Shown here: positions 1 through 8,331 of the stretch, piece by piece
Layout of the letters: each line of letters begins with the position of its first letter
Numbering within the stretch: the stretch's first letter is position 1
Made by a program: the position numbers and the translations under genes
Origin: Mycobacterium sp. URHD0025
Lineage (GTDB): Bacteria > Actinomycetota > Actinomycetes > Mycobacteriales > Mycobacteriaceae
Direction of reading: 5' to 3'
DNA length: 64,000 nucleotides
NCBI RefSeq assembly: GCF_000426065.1
Contig: NZ_AUEQ01000017.1
Coordinates: 62,001 to 126,000, forward strand
Notes under the pieces: model-generated
Seen by the model: the letters and a program-made list of their open reading frames with translations, nothing else
Told to the model about the DNA's origin: nothing
Databases searched by the model: none

Positions 1-1
1 G

Positions 2-2032
2 GAGCTGGGCAGCGCGGTGACCAAGGACAGCGTGGTGACGTTCGCACTCGACACCGCCACCTGGAGATTGGCCACGTTGTTCGCATTACTCGATGCCGTG
101 GCCGCGGCGTTGGCCGGCGGGGCGCCGGTGGTGCTCGGCGTGCAGTCTCCGGACACGGCGGCCCAGTGGATCGGCCTGGTGAGTTTCCTGATGTCGCCGG
201 GTACCGCGGCGGGATTGAGCTTTTCCACCTTCGACCGTGCCGAGCAGCTTGCCCCGCACAGCGGCCAGGTGCTCAGCGCGGTGCCCATCGAGGACCTCTC
301 GGCCGTCGAGCCGGGCATGGTGGTGATCAGCGAAGCCGAGACCGTGTCGTTGGGCGAGCTCGACGGCGATCCGCACCGGACCGCAGGCGGACACCGCATC
401 GAGGTGACGAGGTGGTCGGTGATGGCGCAGGTGGTCCTGCTCGACGCGGCGTCGGCACGGCGCGTACTCGACGACATCGACACCTTGTCCGGGCAGGTGC
501 GCGATGACGGTCTGCATCCCGCCTGGCCCATGGCCATGGCAGTGGCTGGGCATCCGGAATTCGCCGACGCGCAGGTGGAGGCCCAAGAGGTGATCGCCGC
601 GCATTCTCCGTCGGGAGCGCTGGTCGGGTCCGAGGCCGCGCACATCATCGGCGACGTGCTGGCGGCCGTGGTCGGTGTGACGACTGCCGACGCGTGGCGG
701 GCGGTGCACGAGCTGTCGGACGGTGCGGGCGCGTCGTACGCCGATGCCACGTACTACGCCAGGGCCATCGCCGACGACGCCTGGATGACGCAGGCCGCAC
801 CAATTCCTTTGGCGCCGAGGATGTTTCACGGGAAACCATTACCTTCAGTGTTACTGAAGGCCATCGGGCCGGCCCTGGAGCGCGGCCGGGCCCAGGGCCC
901 TCACCGGTTGCTACGGGTGGTTGATCTGCTGTTGCGGGCCGGGGTGGCCGACGACCGGCTGCAGGCCGCGCTGGCCGACGGGGTGCTGCCCGGCCTGGCC
1001 GATCCGGCCGTGCGCGGGCTGATCGGTGAGGCGGACAGGCTGTCACTTGCGGCATGGTTGCTGCCCGACGGCGACGCGGAGGGCAGTGTCGTCGGCGATG
1101 ACGTGCTCGACTGGCTGGCGGAGGCTGCTGCGGTGCCCGAGCCGGACGCGCTCGCGGCTGCCCGGCCCTGGGATCCGGTGTGGACCCGCGCCGCGCTACG
1201 TGGCATGCGGTCGCGTCGACGCGGACCGCAGTACCCGGGGGACCCCGGTGCGCAGCTGTGGTGGTTGCGTATGACCGAGCCGGCTGACTTCGAGGCCGCC
1301 GCGGCGGCCTCGGCTTGGAGCCCGTCGGACCTGCTGCTGGCCATCGGTGCCGAACCGTTGCCCGGCATGGCCGCGGTGCGCACGCTCGTCGGTGCGGCGG
1401 ACTCTGCCGATCTGCACCGGCTGGCCGGCAAGGTGATCGACGACAACGGCGACGGGGTGGCAGTGGCGTGTGCGGCCGTACGCCACATCGAGCCACGGGA
1501 CTGGCTGCATCAGCGTTATCTGCACACCCATCAGAGCTCGTATGTGCCGCTGTGGGATCAGGTGCTGGCCGGCGTGGAACCGGAGGCCGTGCACCCGGAT
1601 TTCGCGGCGCGGCTGCTGGCTTTCGCGCTGCTCGGCGTGCTGACCGGTGAGCCATATCCTCGGTCCTGCAATGTGTTGGCCACCGAAAGTCATTGCAGCG
1701 CACAGGCGGTGGCCCGGGTATTGCCACTGGTCGACGGTGGCAGGTTGGCCCCGGTGACGGTGGTGGCGGTCAGCCTGCTACGCACCACCGCAGCCGACGC
1801 GGGGGGATATGCCCTGGATCCGGTGGATCAGTTGGCGGGGGTGCTGGCCGGCCAGGTGGCGGCCACCATGGGCGGCGCCGACGCGGAATCCGTGGTGGTG
1901 TTGATGGCGCAGTTGTCGGGCGATTCCTCTGAGGGGACGATGCGCGGATACCGCAAAATGGTGAACAGGCTGCTGACGCGGCGGGGCGAGCATCCGTCGC
2001 TGGCGGAGCGACTGAGGGGGAGCCGGGGCTGA
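2..2032 (+). CDS. GAP1-like GTPase-associated protein, 5' end cut by window
   Basis: The frame is open from base 2, so the true start lies upstream; the GTG at 17 is only the first start codon inside the window. The visible ~677 residues are Ala/Leu/Asp-rich, with no signal peptide or membrane segment. The N-terminal stretch, including the phrase LSFSTFDRAEQL, resembles the N-terminal/middle domains of GTPase-associated protein 1 (GAP1), a large scaffold-like family found beside P-loop GTPases in actinobacteria. The stop codon is one base before the ATG of the GTPase gene, so the two are almost certainly translationally coupled. The family assignment is from memory of its motif style; the molecular function is unknown, and a regulatory or effector partner of the GTPase is the likely role. 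Confidence 0.65.
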   Translation, partial: ELGSAVTKDSVVTFALDTATWRLATLFALLDAVAAALAGGAPVVLGVQSPDTAAQWIGLVSFLMSPGTAAGLSFSTFDRAEQLAPHSGQVLSAVPIEDLSAVEPGMVVISEAETVSLGELDGDPHRTAGGHRIEVTRWSVMAQVVLLDAASARRVLDDIDTLSGQVRDDGLHPAWPMAMAVAGHPEFADAQVEAQEVIAAHSPSGALVGSEAAHIIGDVLAAVVGVTTADAWRAVHELSDGAGASYADATYYARAIADDAWMTQAAPIPLAPRMFHGKPLPSVLLKAIGPALERGRAQGPHRLLRVVDLLLRAGVADDRLQAALADGVLPGLADPAVRGLIGEADRLSLAAWLLPDGDAEGSVVGDDVLDWLAEAAAVPEPDALAAARPWDPVWTRAALRGMRSRRRGPQYPGDPGAQLWWLRMTEPADFEAAAAASAWSPSDLLLAIGAEPLPGMAAVRTLVGAADSADLHRLAGKVIDDNGDGVAVACAAVRHIEPRDWLHQRYLHTHQSSYVPLWDQVLAGVEPEAVHPDFAARLLAFALLGVLTGEPYPRSCNVLATESHCSAQAVARVLPLVDGGRLAPVTVVAVSLLRTTAADAGGYALDPVDQLAGVLAGQVAATMGGADAESVVVLMAQLSGDSSEGTMRGYRKMVNRLLTRRGEHPSLAERLRGSRG

Positions 2033-2033
2033 C

Positions 2034-3191
2034 ATGAGCAAATGCCCGCGGTGCTTCACCCTGTTGAGCCCGAACAACCACCTGTGGACGCTGCCGGCCC
2101 AAGCCGGCGGCACCCGCTACCGTGACGACGTCGCGTCGGCCTACGTGGGTGCGCCCGCCGATTGCGGTCCGCTCTATACCTGGACCCGCACGCCCGGCTA
2201 CCAAGGCCCGCCACCGCCGGTGTCCGAGGCCAGCCGGGCGCTGCAGGGCGCCGCGGTGGAGATCTGCCCGGTCTGCCACTTCACGCTGCCCGACGGCTTC
2301 CGGGAGGGTCACGCCATCTGCATCGCGCTGGCCGGTGCGCGCGCGACGGGCAAGAGCCTCTACATCGCGGTGCTGGTCAAGCAGCTCGAGCTGCTGTGCG
2401 AGCGGTTCGGTGTGGTGATGGAACCGGTCACCCGGGCCACCGCACAGAATTACGCCACCAATTATGAAGGGCCGCTGTACGTGCAGCGGGGCCTGCTGCC
2501 ACCCACTCCGACGGTGCACACGCAAGCCCCGAATCAGCGTGAGCCACTGGTGTTCTCGATCGGTGTCTGGCACGGGGTGCGCCGGTTCCTGGTGCTGCGC
2601 GACGTGGCGGGCGAGGACCTCGAGAACGGTGATCTGCGCGCGCCGCCCTTCCAGTTCTTCGCCAACGCGGACGCGGTGTTCTTCATGTTCGACCCGTTGC
2701 GGGTCAAGGCCATTCGGGACCAACTGCAGGATCTGTTGCCGCCCCAGCCGTTCAGCGGCGGCGAACCGCGTTCGGTCCTGGGAAATCTGCTGCTGGCGGT
2801 CAATCCGGGCCAACCCAAGCTCGCCGTGATCCTGTCCAAGTTCGACGTGCTGCGGGCGCTGCGCGACGTGCAGGGTTCGGAATGGGCACTGGTCATGTCG
2901 AACGGGGGAGCGGCGTTCCTGCGCGACACCTCCGACGGCAAGCGTTACGACGACGTCGACGGTCAATTGCTCGACCAGGAGGTGCGCAGCCTGCTGATGC
3001 GCCTGCATGGCGGCTCGATCGTGGCGGGCGTCGAGAACCCGTCCTCGGGCGTGCGATTGGCCAACCGGTACTTCGCGGTGTCGGCACTGGGGCATGCGCC
3101 GACGGGAAACCGTCTGCACGCCAGGGGTATTGCGCCCTTCCGCTGCGTGGATCCGGTGCGCTGGGTGACCTCGCAGTTCGGCGTGCTGTAG
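2034..3191 (+). CDS. Zinc-ribbon plus P-loop (double-GTPase type) GTPase
   Basis: A 385-residue protein with a split zinc ribbon: Cys4-x2-Cys7 near the N-terminus and Cys78-x2-Cys81 just before the nucleotide-binding domain. A Walker A/G1 loop (GARATGKS) spans about residues 101-108. A G3-like DVAGED begins at Asp190 and a G4-like SKFD lies at 268-271, matching TRAFAC-type GTPases of the DO-GTPase2 kind. It starts one base after the upstream GAP1-like gene, the usual pairing for this family. Such modules have been proposed to act in NTP-dependent regulation or biological conflict. The exact substrate and partner are unknown. No membrane segments are seen, so it is cytosolic. Confidence 0.75.
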   Translation: MSKCPRCFTLLSPNNHLWTLPAQAGGTRYRDDVASAYVGAPADCGPLYTWTRTPGYQGPPPPVSEASRALQGAAVEICPVCHFTLPDGFREGHAICIALAGARATGKSLYIAVLVKQLELLCERFGVVMEPVTRATAQNYATNYEGPLYVQRGLLPPTPTVHTQAPNQREPLVFSIGVWHGVRRFLVLRDVAGEDLENGDLRAPPFQFFANADAVFFMFDPLRVKAIRDQLQDLLPPQPFSGGEPRSVLGNLLLAVNPGQPKLAVILSKFDVLRALRDVQGSEWALVMSNGGAAFLRDTSDGKRYDDVDGQLLDQEVRSLLMRLHGGSIVAGVENPSSGVRLANRYFAVSALGHAPTGNRLHARGIAPFRCVDPVRWVTSQFGVL

Positions 3192-3274
3192 CCGGCGGGG
3201 CGGGTTCCCGACCGCGTTCACAGCGGCCGGCGACGCCGTGGCTATGGTGAGCTGACCGAGCAGAGAGGTGACAG

Positions 3275-3778
3275 GTGGGCAAGAACGAGCGCACGAAGAT
3301 CGTCATGACAGACGATGAGATCGCCGAATTCGTCGAACGCAGCAGGACCGCGACCATGGCCACCGTGCTGCCAAGCGGCCGCCCCCACCTGGTGGCCATG
3401 TGGTACGCGGTGCTCGACGGGGAGATCTGGTTCGAGACCAAGGCCAAGTCGCAGAAGGCGGTCAACCTGCGCCGCGACCCCACGATCACGGTGATGATCG
3501 AGGACGGCGACACGTACAACGCCCTGCGCGGCGTGTCGATCGACGGTACCGCCGAGATCGTCGACGACCCGGAAACGATTCTGCGCGTGGGCATCAGCGT
3601 GTGGGAGCGCTACACCGGTCCCTACACCGACGAGATGCGCCCGTTCGTCGACCAGATGATGAACAACCGCATCGCGGTACGCGTGGTTCCGAGTCGGCAG
3701 CGCAGCTGGGACCACCGCAAGCTCGGGCTGCCCGAGATGCCCGTCGGCGGCAGCACGGCGCAATATTTGAACGCCTGA
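3275..3778 (+). CDS. Split beta-barrel (PPOX-class) flavin/F420-dependent oxidoreductase
   Basis: A 167-residue protein of the pyridoxamine-5'-phosphate-oxidase-like split-barrel fold, most like actinobacterial F420-dependent FDOR-B enzymes. The recognisable run is an N-terminal helix (DDEIAEFVERS), the strand pair around ATVLPSGRPHLVAMWY, then FETKAKSQKAVNLRRDP, a typical cofactor-phosphate-binding segment, and a central VSIDGTAEIVDDP strand. The start is GTG at 3275, preceded by GAGAGGTGACAG as ribosome site. A possible -10 (TATGGT) lies at 3242-3247. Substrate is unknown; these enzymes typically reduce unsaturated bonds with deazaflavin. The 3' end runs into a 14-bp tandem repeat shared with the convergent pirin gene. 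Confidence 0.8.
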   Translation: MGKNERTKIVMTDDEIAEFVERSRTATMATVLPSGRPHLVAMWYAVLDGEIWFETKAKSQKAVNLRRDPTITVMIEDGDTYNALRGVSIDGTAEIVDDPETILRVGISVWERYTGPYTDEMRPFVDQMMNNRIAVRVVPSRQRSWDHRKLGLPEMPVGGSTAQYLNA

Positions 3779-3824
3779 GCCGAAGCGCCTGAAGCGAAGC
3801 GTCTGAGTCGAAGCGCCTAGGCCG
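3769..3824. repeat. 14-bp tandem repeat, four units
   Basis: Four head-to-tail 14-bp units (3769-3782, 3783-3796, 3797-3810, 3811-3824) fit the pattern RAVCGYCTRRRBCG, for example aagcgcctgaagcg and aagcgtctgagtcg. They cover the last codons and stop of the split-barrel gene, the short gap, and the stop plus final codons of the convergent pirin gene. The units are imperfect and do not form a clear hairpin. Confidence 0.8.
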
Positions 3825-4794
3825 AAGGACGCGGGCGGGGCTTCAGCCGCCCGTTGGGAAGTGGCGGCGCGGGCAGTCGCGCGAGGTGGCCTTGATAGCC
3901 CTGCACATCGCCGAACCGTGCATCGCCGGCCTGCCACAGTTCGCGGTAGGTCGCGATGTCGTCGTGGCTGCGGCCGACGAAGTTCCACCACATCACCAGC
4001 TCCTCGGGAAACGGTGGGCCGCCGAGCAGGATCGCCCGCGCCGGTCTGTCGCCGCGGTTGGCCAACCGCAGCTGCGCGCGACCCGGCGCCTGGTAGGCCA
4101 GGTCGGCGACGGCCAGCGTGGTGCCGCACACCTCGATCGCGCCCTGGTCGAGCAGGACCCCGTGTTCGAAGGCCGCGTCGACATCCAGAGTCAGGACTGC
4201 GCCCGGGTCCAGGTCGATCTGGGCGCCCAGCAGTGGTGTGAAGGTGTGCACCGGGGACTGTGAGCCGGCGAGCTCGCCGAGGAACACCCGGAGGGTGGCG
4301 CCGTCGAGGCGCTGGGGCGGTGGCGCGTAGTGCGCGAAGTCGCGGCCGGTGTCGCGGTCGGCGTCGGGTAGGGCGACCCACAGTTGCACGCCGTGCAGGA
4401 TCGTCGTCTCCGGAGTCGAGACCTCCGAGTGGCAGATCCCGGCACCCGCCGTCATGAGGTTGAGCTCGCCCGGGCGGACCATTGCGTGGACCCCGGCGCT
4501 GTCGCGATGTTCGATCAGTCCTTCGAAAAGCCAACTCACCGTTTGCAATCCGGTGTGGGGATGAGGCGGCACATCCATGCCTCTGCCGGCCGTTCGGACG
4601 TCGTGCGGACCGTAGTGGTCAGCGAAACACCAGGCGCCGATCATGGACCGTTCCCGCTGCGGCAGGGTGCGCCGAACCAAGAGCGCACGTGGTCCACCCA
4701 GCGGAACCTCGCGGGGGTGCAGGACTCCGGTGAACTCCGAGTTGGCGCAGGTGACTTCGGCAGGCGCCGTATCGGTGTTGCTCATGAACCTCAC
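3817..4794 (-). CDS. Pirin-family cupin protein
   Basis: A 325-residue bicupin. The N-terminal cupin carries the pirin metal ligands: HPH at residues 78-80 (PPHPHTGLQTV) and H122-x-E124 (GAGICHSE). The second cupin ends with the pirin signature GGPPFPEELVMWWNFVGRS. Pirins are iron-binding proteins; bacterial members include quercetin dioxygenases and regulators of metabolism. Annotated from GTG at 4794; the in-frame ATG at 4785 is an alternative, with GAGG just three bases before it. It is convergent with the split-barrel gene and divergent from the DivIVA-repeat gene with a 35-bp gap that must hold both promoters. A second, distinct pirin is encoded at 60443-61429. Confidence 0.88.
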   Translation of the reverse strand: MRFMSNTDTAPAEVTCANSEFTGVLHPREVPLGGPRALLVRRTLPQRERSMIGAWCFADHYGPHDVRTAGRGMDVPPHPHTGLQTVSWLFEGLIEHRDSAGVHAMVRPGELNLMTAGAGICHSEVSTPETTILHGVQLWVALPDADRDTGRDFAHYAPPPQRLDGATLRVFLGELAGSQSPVHTFTPLLGAQIDLDPGAVLTLDVDAAFEHGVLLDQGAIEVCGTTLAVADLAYQAPGRAQLRLANRGDRPARAILLGGPPFPEELVMWWNFVGRSHDDIATYRELWQAGDARFGDVQGYQGHLARLPAPPLPNGRLKPRPRPSA

Positions 4795-4829
4795 GGTAAT
4801 CGCGTGCCCGTGAAACGGACGCGGTTAGC

Positions 4830-5087
4830 ATGGCCCGCATGACCGGGGGATTGACTGCCGAAGATGTTCGCAGCACCGAATTTGGGAAGCGCAAGCGGGG
4901 CTACGACAAGAAGTCGGTGGACGATTTTCTCGCGCTGGTGGCGCGGCGACTCGACGGGCGTGGGCACCTCGGTGCCGACGATGTCCGCAACATCGTGTTT
5001 CCCCGGCCGCCGATGTTCCAGCGCGGTTACGACGAAGACGAAGTGGACATGTTGCTCGATGCGGTGGTCGCCACGCTCGAGCGGTAA
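4830..5087 (+). CDS. Small DivIVA-domain repeat protein
   Basis: An 85-residue protein made almost entirely of two copies of the short actinobacterial DivIVA/Wag31-like motif: TAEDVRSTEFGKRKRGYDKKSVDDFL and then GADDVRNIVF with RGYDEDEVDMLL. Each copy has the hallmark [RK]GY[DE]xxxVDxxL ending. The family is thought to associate with curved or polar membrane through the motif; this version lacks the long coiled coil of Wag31. The ATG at 4830 is used; an in-frame ATG lies at 4839. Role is unknown; a link with polar growth or septation is inference from the motif alone. Confidence 0.75.
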   Translation: MARMTGGLTAEDVRSTEFGKRKRGYDKKSVDDFLALVARRLDGRGHLGADDVRNIVFPRPPMFQRGYDEDEVDMLLDAVVATLER

Positions 5088-5162
5088 CCGGGGAGAAGTT
5101 GGGGGACGGTGCCGTCACTGCGCCTCGCGGCGAGTGGTCGCTCGAAGCGACGGTTCTGGTGT

Positions 5163-5219
5163 GGGGCCCGGGGCAATGCCCGACACCGTCAGCGGGTGTA
5201 ACGACATACCCCGGGCCCC
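5163..5219. terminator. Nested hairpin between convergent genes
   Basis: An 11-bp perfect stem pairs GGGGCCCGGGG (5163-5173) with CCCCGGGCCCC (5209-5219). The 35-nt loop contains a smaller ACACC/GGTGT hairpin. It lies between the DivIVA-repeat gene and whiB6, which converge, so it can terminate both. There is no strong U-tract, as is common in mycobacteria. Confidence 0.6.
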
Positions 5220-5321
5220 TATTCCTCCCCCGGTGGAAACTTGCCCTTGCCCTGCCGTCCCCTCGAATCGGCAGCGCAAGGGCCGGACAAAAAGTACTGC
5301 TTGGTCGCGCCGGCTGGAGAA

Positions 5322-5615
5322 TCAGGCGGCTTCGGGGAAGACCAGGCCCAACTTGCGGACCGGGTAACCGTTGCGCTCGGCCAGCGATCGCAGCTGCTTG
5401 AGCGCGAAGGTACGGCCGCGGCCGCCTTCGGGGACCATGATGCCTGCCCAAACTCCCTCGGCGCGAGGCAATTCGCAAGCCTCGCGGGCACACAGCCAAC
5501 GCCGCGGGCATTCTCGGCAGATGACCTTGGCCTGATCGTCGGGCGTGGAGGTCCACCGCTCCGGGTCGCTGGTGCACACGCCGAGCGGGATGCCGTTGGC
5601 CATGAGTGCGTTCAT
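5322..5615 (-). CDS. whiB6: WhiB6-type iron-sulfur transcription factor
   Basis: A 97-residue WhiB protein. Four cluster cysteines are in the usual spacing: Cys14, then Cys33-x2-Cys36-x5-Cys42. A further Cys47 follows. The family's GVW turn (GVWAG) is at residues 54-58, and a basic C-terminal tail (GRGRTFALKQLRSLAERNGYPVRK) is present. Position on the espE side of ESX-1, on the minus strand, matches whiB6 (Rv3862c) of M. tuberculosis, which senses redox/NO and regulates ESX-1 genes. The start has a good ribosome site (GAGGAG about 8 nt upstream). Its upstream region carries several copies of the GTAGCG/CGCTAC element described below, so it may share control with the neighbouring FHA/HTH genes. 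Confidence 0.9.
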   Translation of the reverse strand: MNALMANGIPLGVCTSDPERWTSTPDDQAKVICRECPRRWLCAREACELPRAEGVWAGIMVPEGGRGRTFALKQLRSLAERNGYPVRKLGLVFPEAA

Positions 5616-5999
5616 GCTGCTGCTCCTCTATCGGGCTTCTGTTGCGGTGTGTACCGCGTTGGGCAGAACGCTATAGCAATAACCGTAGCGATGCAACAGT
5701 TGTCTGCGAAATCGTTGCAGCGGGGCTACGGAAACTTGCCCAGGTAAGCATGCGGGACCACCAGGAGAAAGCGGCGCAGTATTTAAAACACCACGTCAAA
5801 GCGCTGCACGGAGCTACGGTACGAGCCGTAGCGCTGGTTCGGTTCCGCTCGAAGAAAGCCGTAGCGCACTCGTGTTTTGCTGGAACGACGCGGGCGACCA
5901 AGTCGTAGCGGCGCTGCGGTCAAGGGTTAAGATTGAGGTGTCCCGACAGCCACTTCGGCGGCCAAAACCAGCAGCCAACAGCGAGGAACTCAATCGGAG
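5616..5999. promoter_or_regulatory. whiB6/HTH-gene divergent intergenic region rich in GTAGCG elements
   Basis: This 384-bp gap has no convincing gene but at least five copies of the GTAGCG/CGCTAC element. Three fit the 13-bp spacing: GTAGCG-A-TGCAAC (5685-5697), GCAGCG-G-GGCTAC (5717-5729) and GTAGCG-G-CGCTGC (5905-5917). A differently arranged palindrome, GCTACGG-N6-CCGTAGC, is at 5813-5832, and a single CCGTAGCG is at 5859-5866. On the minus strand the first site reads CGCTACGGTTATTGC and faces whiB6. Confidence 0.65.
5905..5933 (+). promoter_or_regulatory. Promoter with operator-like palindrome for the 6000-6800 HTH gene
   Basis: Near-palindrome GTAGCG-G-CGCTGC (5905-5917) overlaps the -35 position of a promoter whose -10 is TAAGAT (5928-5933). 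The transcript would start near 5940 and carry a ~60-nt leader with CGGAG just before the ATG at 6000. Confidence 0.55.
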
Positions 6000-6800
6000 A
6001 TGACCGACGCGGAGTACGACCTCGCCACCGGTGAATTCGACGTTGGGCTCATCCGCGCCGGATCGGCGGCTGCCGCGCGTCGGCGCCAACTCGACATCAG
6101 CCAGCGCAGCCTGGCGGCGGACGGCATCATCAACGCCGGTGCCCTCATCGCCTTCGAAAAAGGCCGCAGCTGGCCGCGTGAACGCACTCGCCTGAAGCTC
6201 GAAGAAGTACTGCACTGGCCGCCCGGCACCATCGCACGGTTGCGTCAAGGGGGATCGGTACCTCCGACACCGCCGCCCACAGCGGGCGGCACGGTGTCTC
6301 CCCCGGCTCCCACGGCGCCCCCTCGCGCCGCGGTGCCCGCCTCACCGCCCGCCACGGCCGCAGGCGGCGACGAGGTGCCGCTCATCGCTCAGGCGGTGCT
6401 GACCGCCGTCGACACGCTGCAGACGACCATCGAGGCCCTGCCCGATGCCACCCAACCGGAGTTCACCCCCGCCGTGACGGCCGTCCTCGGCGACCTGCGC
6501 CGGCTGGAAGCGGTGGCATCGCGGGCCGCCCGGATAGGCATGGTCACCCCGGCCCTGATCAGGGCGCTCAGCGTCGTGCGACGCCAGATCGATCAGGTGA
6601 CGGCCCGCGCGGCCGCGGCGCCGGGAGCCACCCTCGGCCAGCGCCTATACGCCGCGCGTCGCCAGGCGAATCTGTCGATCGGTGAAACTGCTACCGCTGC
6701 AGGCGTTTCCGAAGACACCGTGGCCCGCGCCGAGGCTGAGTACCCCGTCGACACCGCCGCAGTCCAAGCCTTGGAGGTACTGATCGGCGCGATGCGCTGA
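6000..6800 (+). CDS. Two-headed HTH regulator related to the FHA-HTH proteins (no FHA)
   Basis: A 266-residue protein with a helix-turn-helix-like domain at about residues 16-82 (ARRRQLDISQRSLAADG then ALIAFEKGRSWPRERT, ending HWPPGTIARLRQG). A Pro/Ala-rich linker (85-120), a helical middle region and a second, XRE-like HTH at about 210-250 (LGQRLYAARRQANLSIGETA) follow. The same two-domain plan, with nearly identical phrases, occurs in the FHA protein at 9968-11098, so this is a paralogue lacking the FHA module. The operator-like palindrome at its promoter suggests autoregulation. Probably a DNA-binding regulator; the target is inferred. It starts at ATG 6000 and converges on the EspI-like ATPase gene with a 10-bp gap. 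Confidence 0.7.
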   Translation: MTDAEYDLATGEFDVGLIRAGSAAAARRRQLDISQRSLAADGIINAGALIAFEKGRSWPRERTRLKLEEVLHWPPGTIARLRQGGSVPPTPPPTAGGTVSPPAPTAPPRAAVPASPPATAAGGDEVPLIAQAVLTAVDTLQTTIEALPDATQPEFTPAVTAVLGDLRRLEAVASRAARIGMVTPALIRALSVVRRQIDQVTARAAAAPGATLGQRLYAARRQANLSIGETATAAGVSEDTVARAEAEYPVDTAAVQALEVLIGAMR

Positions 6801-6810
6801 GCGGCTGCGG

Positions 6811-8331
6811 TCAGCGGTCCCGGCGCTCGTCGTGGGTCGGGAAGTGCTCGGCCAGCGCCGCGGCGATCTCGAGGAACCGGCGCCTGGTCGCGGTGGACAT
6901 CTCCCGCGGGTCGACGACGCCACCGGGACGTAGATGGCCGTCGAACGGCACCTCGATCACCCGCTGACCCTGGCTCGAGAACTGTCCGGCCAGGATCGAG
7001 CGGGTGCGTTTGTCAGCGTGGCCGTCGGAGTCGTTGAGCACCACGACCGTGCGCTGCAGTAGGCCCGTCATCTCGTGTGCGGCCAGCCAGTCCAGTGTCT
7101 GGCCGGCCGTGGCCGCGCCGTCGACCCACGGCGAGGACACCACGATCAACCCGTCGAGATCCCGCAGGACCTCCTGCGTCACCGGTGAATCCATCGTCGA
7201 GCTGCAGTCCACCACCGAGATGGAGAAGTGTCTGTCGAGGCGGGTGGTGGCCTCGCGGTAGATGGCCGCATCGAGCACCCGGCGTCGGGCCGGCGTGCCC
7301 TCGCCGGCGAGGACGAACAGCCCGGCGGCGTTGTTGCCGACGCGGCTGCGCACGTCGGCGAAGGAATCCAGGTGCTTGTCGTTGGCGAGCTCCCAGTACG
7401 AGCTCTGCGCTTGGGGGTCGACACGGCTGCCGAGCTTGCCGAACGACGTGTCGGCGTCGATGGCCACCACGCGATCGTCCTGACGCAACTGCGCGAAGAT
7501 CGATCCGACGCTGGCCGAGACAGTGGTCTTACCGACCCCGCCCTTGCCCATCACCCCGACCTTGTAGTGGCCGCGAAGAAGGCCCTTGATCTTGGCCTCC
7601 AGCTCGGCCTGACGAAGGTCCTCGGGCGACGGGCCCGGATTGATCATCCCGAATGTGGCCCGGTACACGAAGAGCCGCCAGCCACTGCCCGGCGGCTGAC
7701 GCCGCGGCGGCACCAGGTCGTTGACCCGGATCCGATCGGCGTACGAGCCGGTCGGCAACGGCGGTACGCCGGGCGTCGCGGCACCGGGCTCCGGGGCGAA
7801 TCCGCCTTCGGCGGGCCAGGGCTGAGCGTGCGGCGCTCCGTAGGGATGCTGCGGAGGCCCTGGCGGGCCTCCGGGACCGGGCGGCCGCTGCGACGGAAGC
7901 TGCCAGCCGGGCGGTTGATGCTCCCAGGTATCGGTCCGGGCATCGGGATTGCCCATGTTGGGTGGTGCCTGGTTTTGGGGGGCCTGGTTGTGAGGGCCCT
8001 GGTGACCGTCATGCGGAGGCTGGGCCGACGGAGGCGGCGGCGGAGGTGGCTGTTGCTGGGGAGGGGTCGGCGGTGCCGATGGCGCCTCCCGGAAGGAGTT
8101 GCGCGCCCGTTCGGCATCGGGATCGGTCGGTACGCCCTGAGACGGAGCGGAATCGTCGGCACCGGTGTTCTCCGGGGGCTTCGACGGCACGAAATTCACC
8201 GGCGGGCGCCCGGGAATCGACGGTGGCTCTGGACGCTTACGGCGGGTCGGCCGGGTATCCGGTTCGAAATGAGATTCCTCCGGCCCCGTCCAGCCGAGCT
8301 CTCTGCGCAAGGTGTCGTCGGGGTCGGGCAC
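6811..8331 (-). CDS. EspI-like MinD/ParA-type ATPase with Pro-rich N-terminus
   Basis: A 506-residue protein: about 235 residues rich in Pro, Gln and His, then a MinD/ParA-like ATPase. The deviant Walker A GKGGVGKTT starts at Gly262, followed by AIDADTSFGKLGSR (switch I region) and VVDCSSTMDS (Walker B region). The architecture and the phrase FVYRATFGMINPGPSPEDLRQAELEAKIKG parallel EspI (41618-43048), including the short linker before the ATPase. It is not in the ESX-1 core but beside whiB6. The start is GTG 8331 with a strong GGAGGAG ribosome site. The likely role is an ATP-dependent switch at the membrane for secretion or positioning; this is inference. It converges on the HTH gene at 6800. 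Confidence 0.8.
   Translation of the reverse strand: MPDPDDTLRRELGWTGPEESHFEPDTRPTRRKRPEPPSIPGRPPVNFVPSKPPENTGADDSAPSQGVPTDPDAERARNSFREAPSAPPTPPQQQPPPPPPPSAQPPHDGHQGPHNQAPQNQAPPNMGNPDARTDTWEHQPPGWQLPSQRPPGPGGPPGPPQHPYGAPHAQPWPAEGGFAPEPGAATPGVPPLPTGSYADRIRVNDLVPPRRQPPGSGWRLFVYRATFGMINPGPSPEDLRQAELEAKIKGLLRGHYKVGVMGKGGVGKTTVSASVGSIFAQLRQDDRVVAIDADTSFGKLGSRVDPQAQSSYWELANDKHLDSFADVRSRVGNNAAGLFVLAGEGTPARRRVLDAAIYREATTRLDRHFSISVVDCSSTMDSPVTQEVLRDLDGLIVVSSPWVDGAATAGQTLDWLAAHEMTGLLQRTVVVLNDSDGHADKRTRSILAGQFSSQGQRVIEVPFDGHLRPGGVVDPREMSTATRRRFLEIAAALAEHFPTHDERRDR

Noticed and set aside
1770..3221. Minus-strand open frame of 483 codons
   Set aside because: It is antisense to the GTPase gene, whose motifs are unambiguous; the antisense protein has no domain or plausible start.
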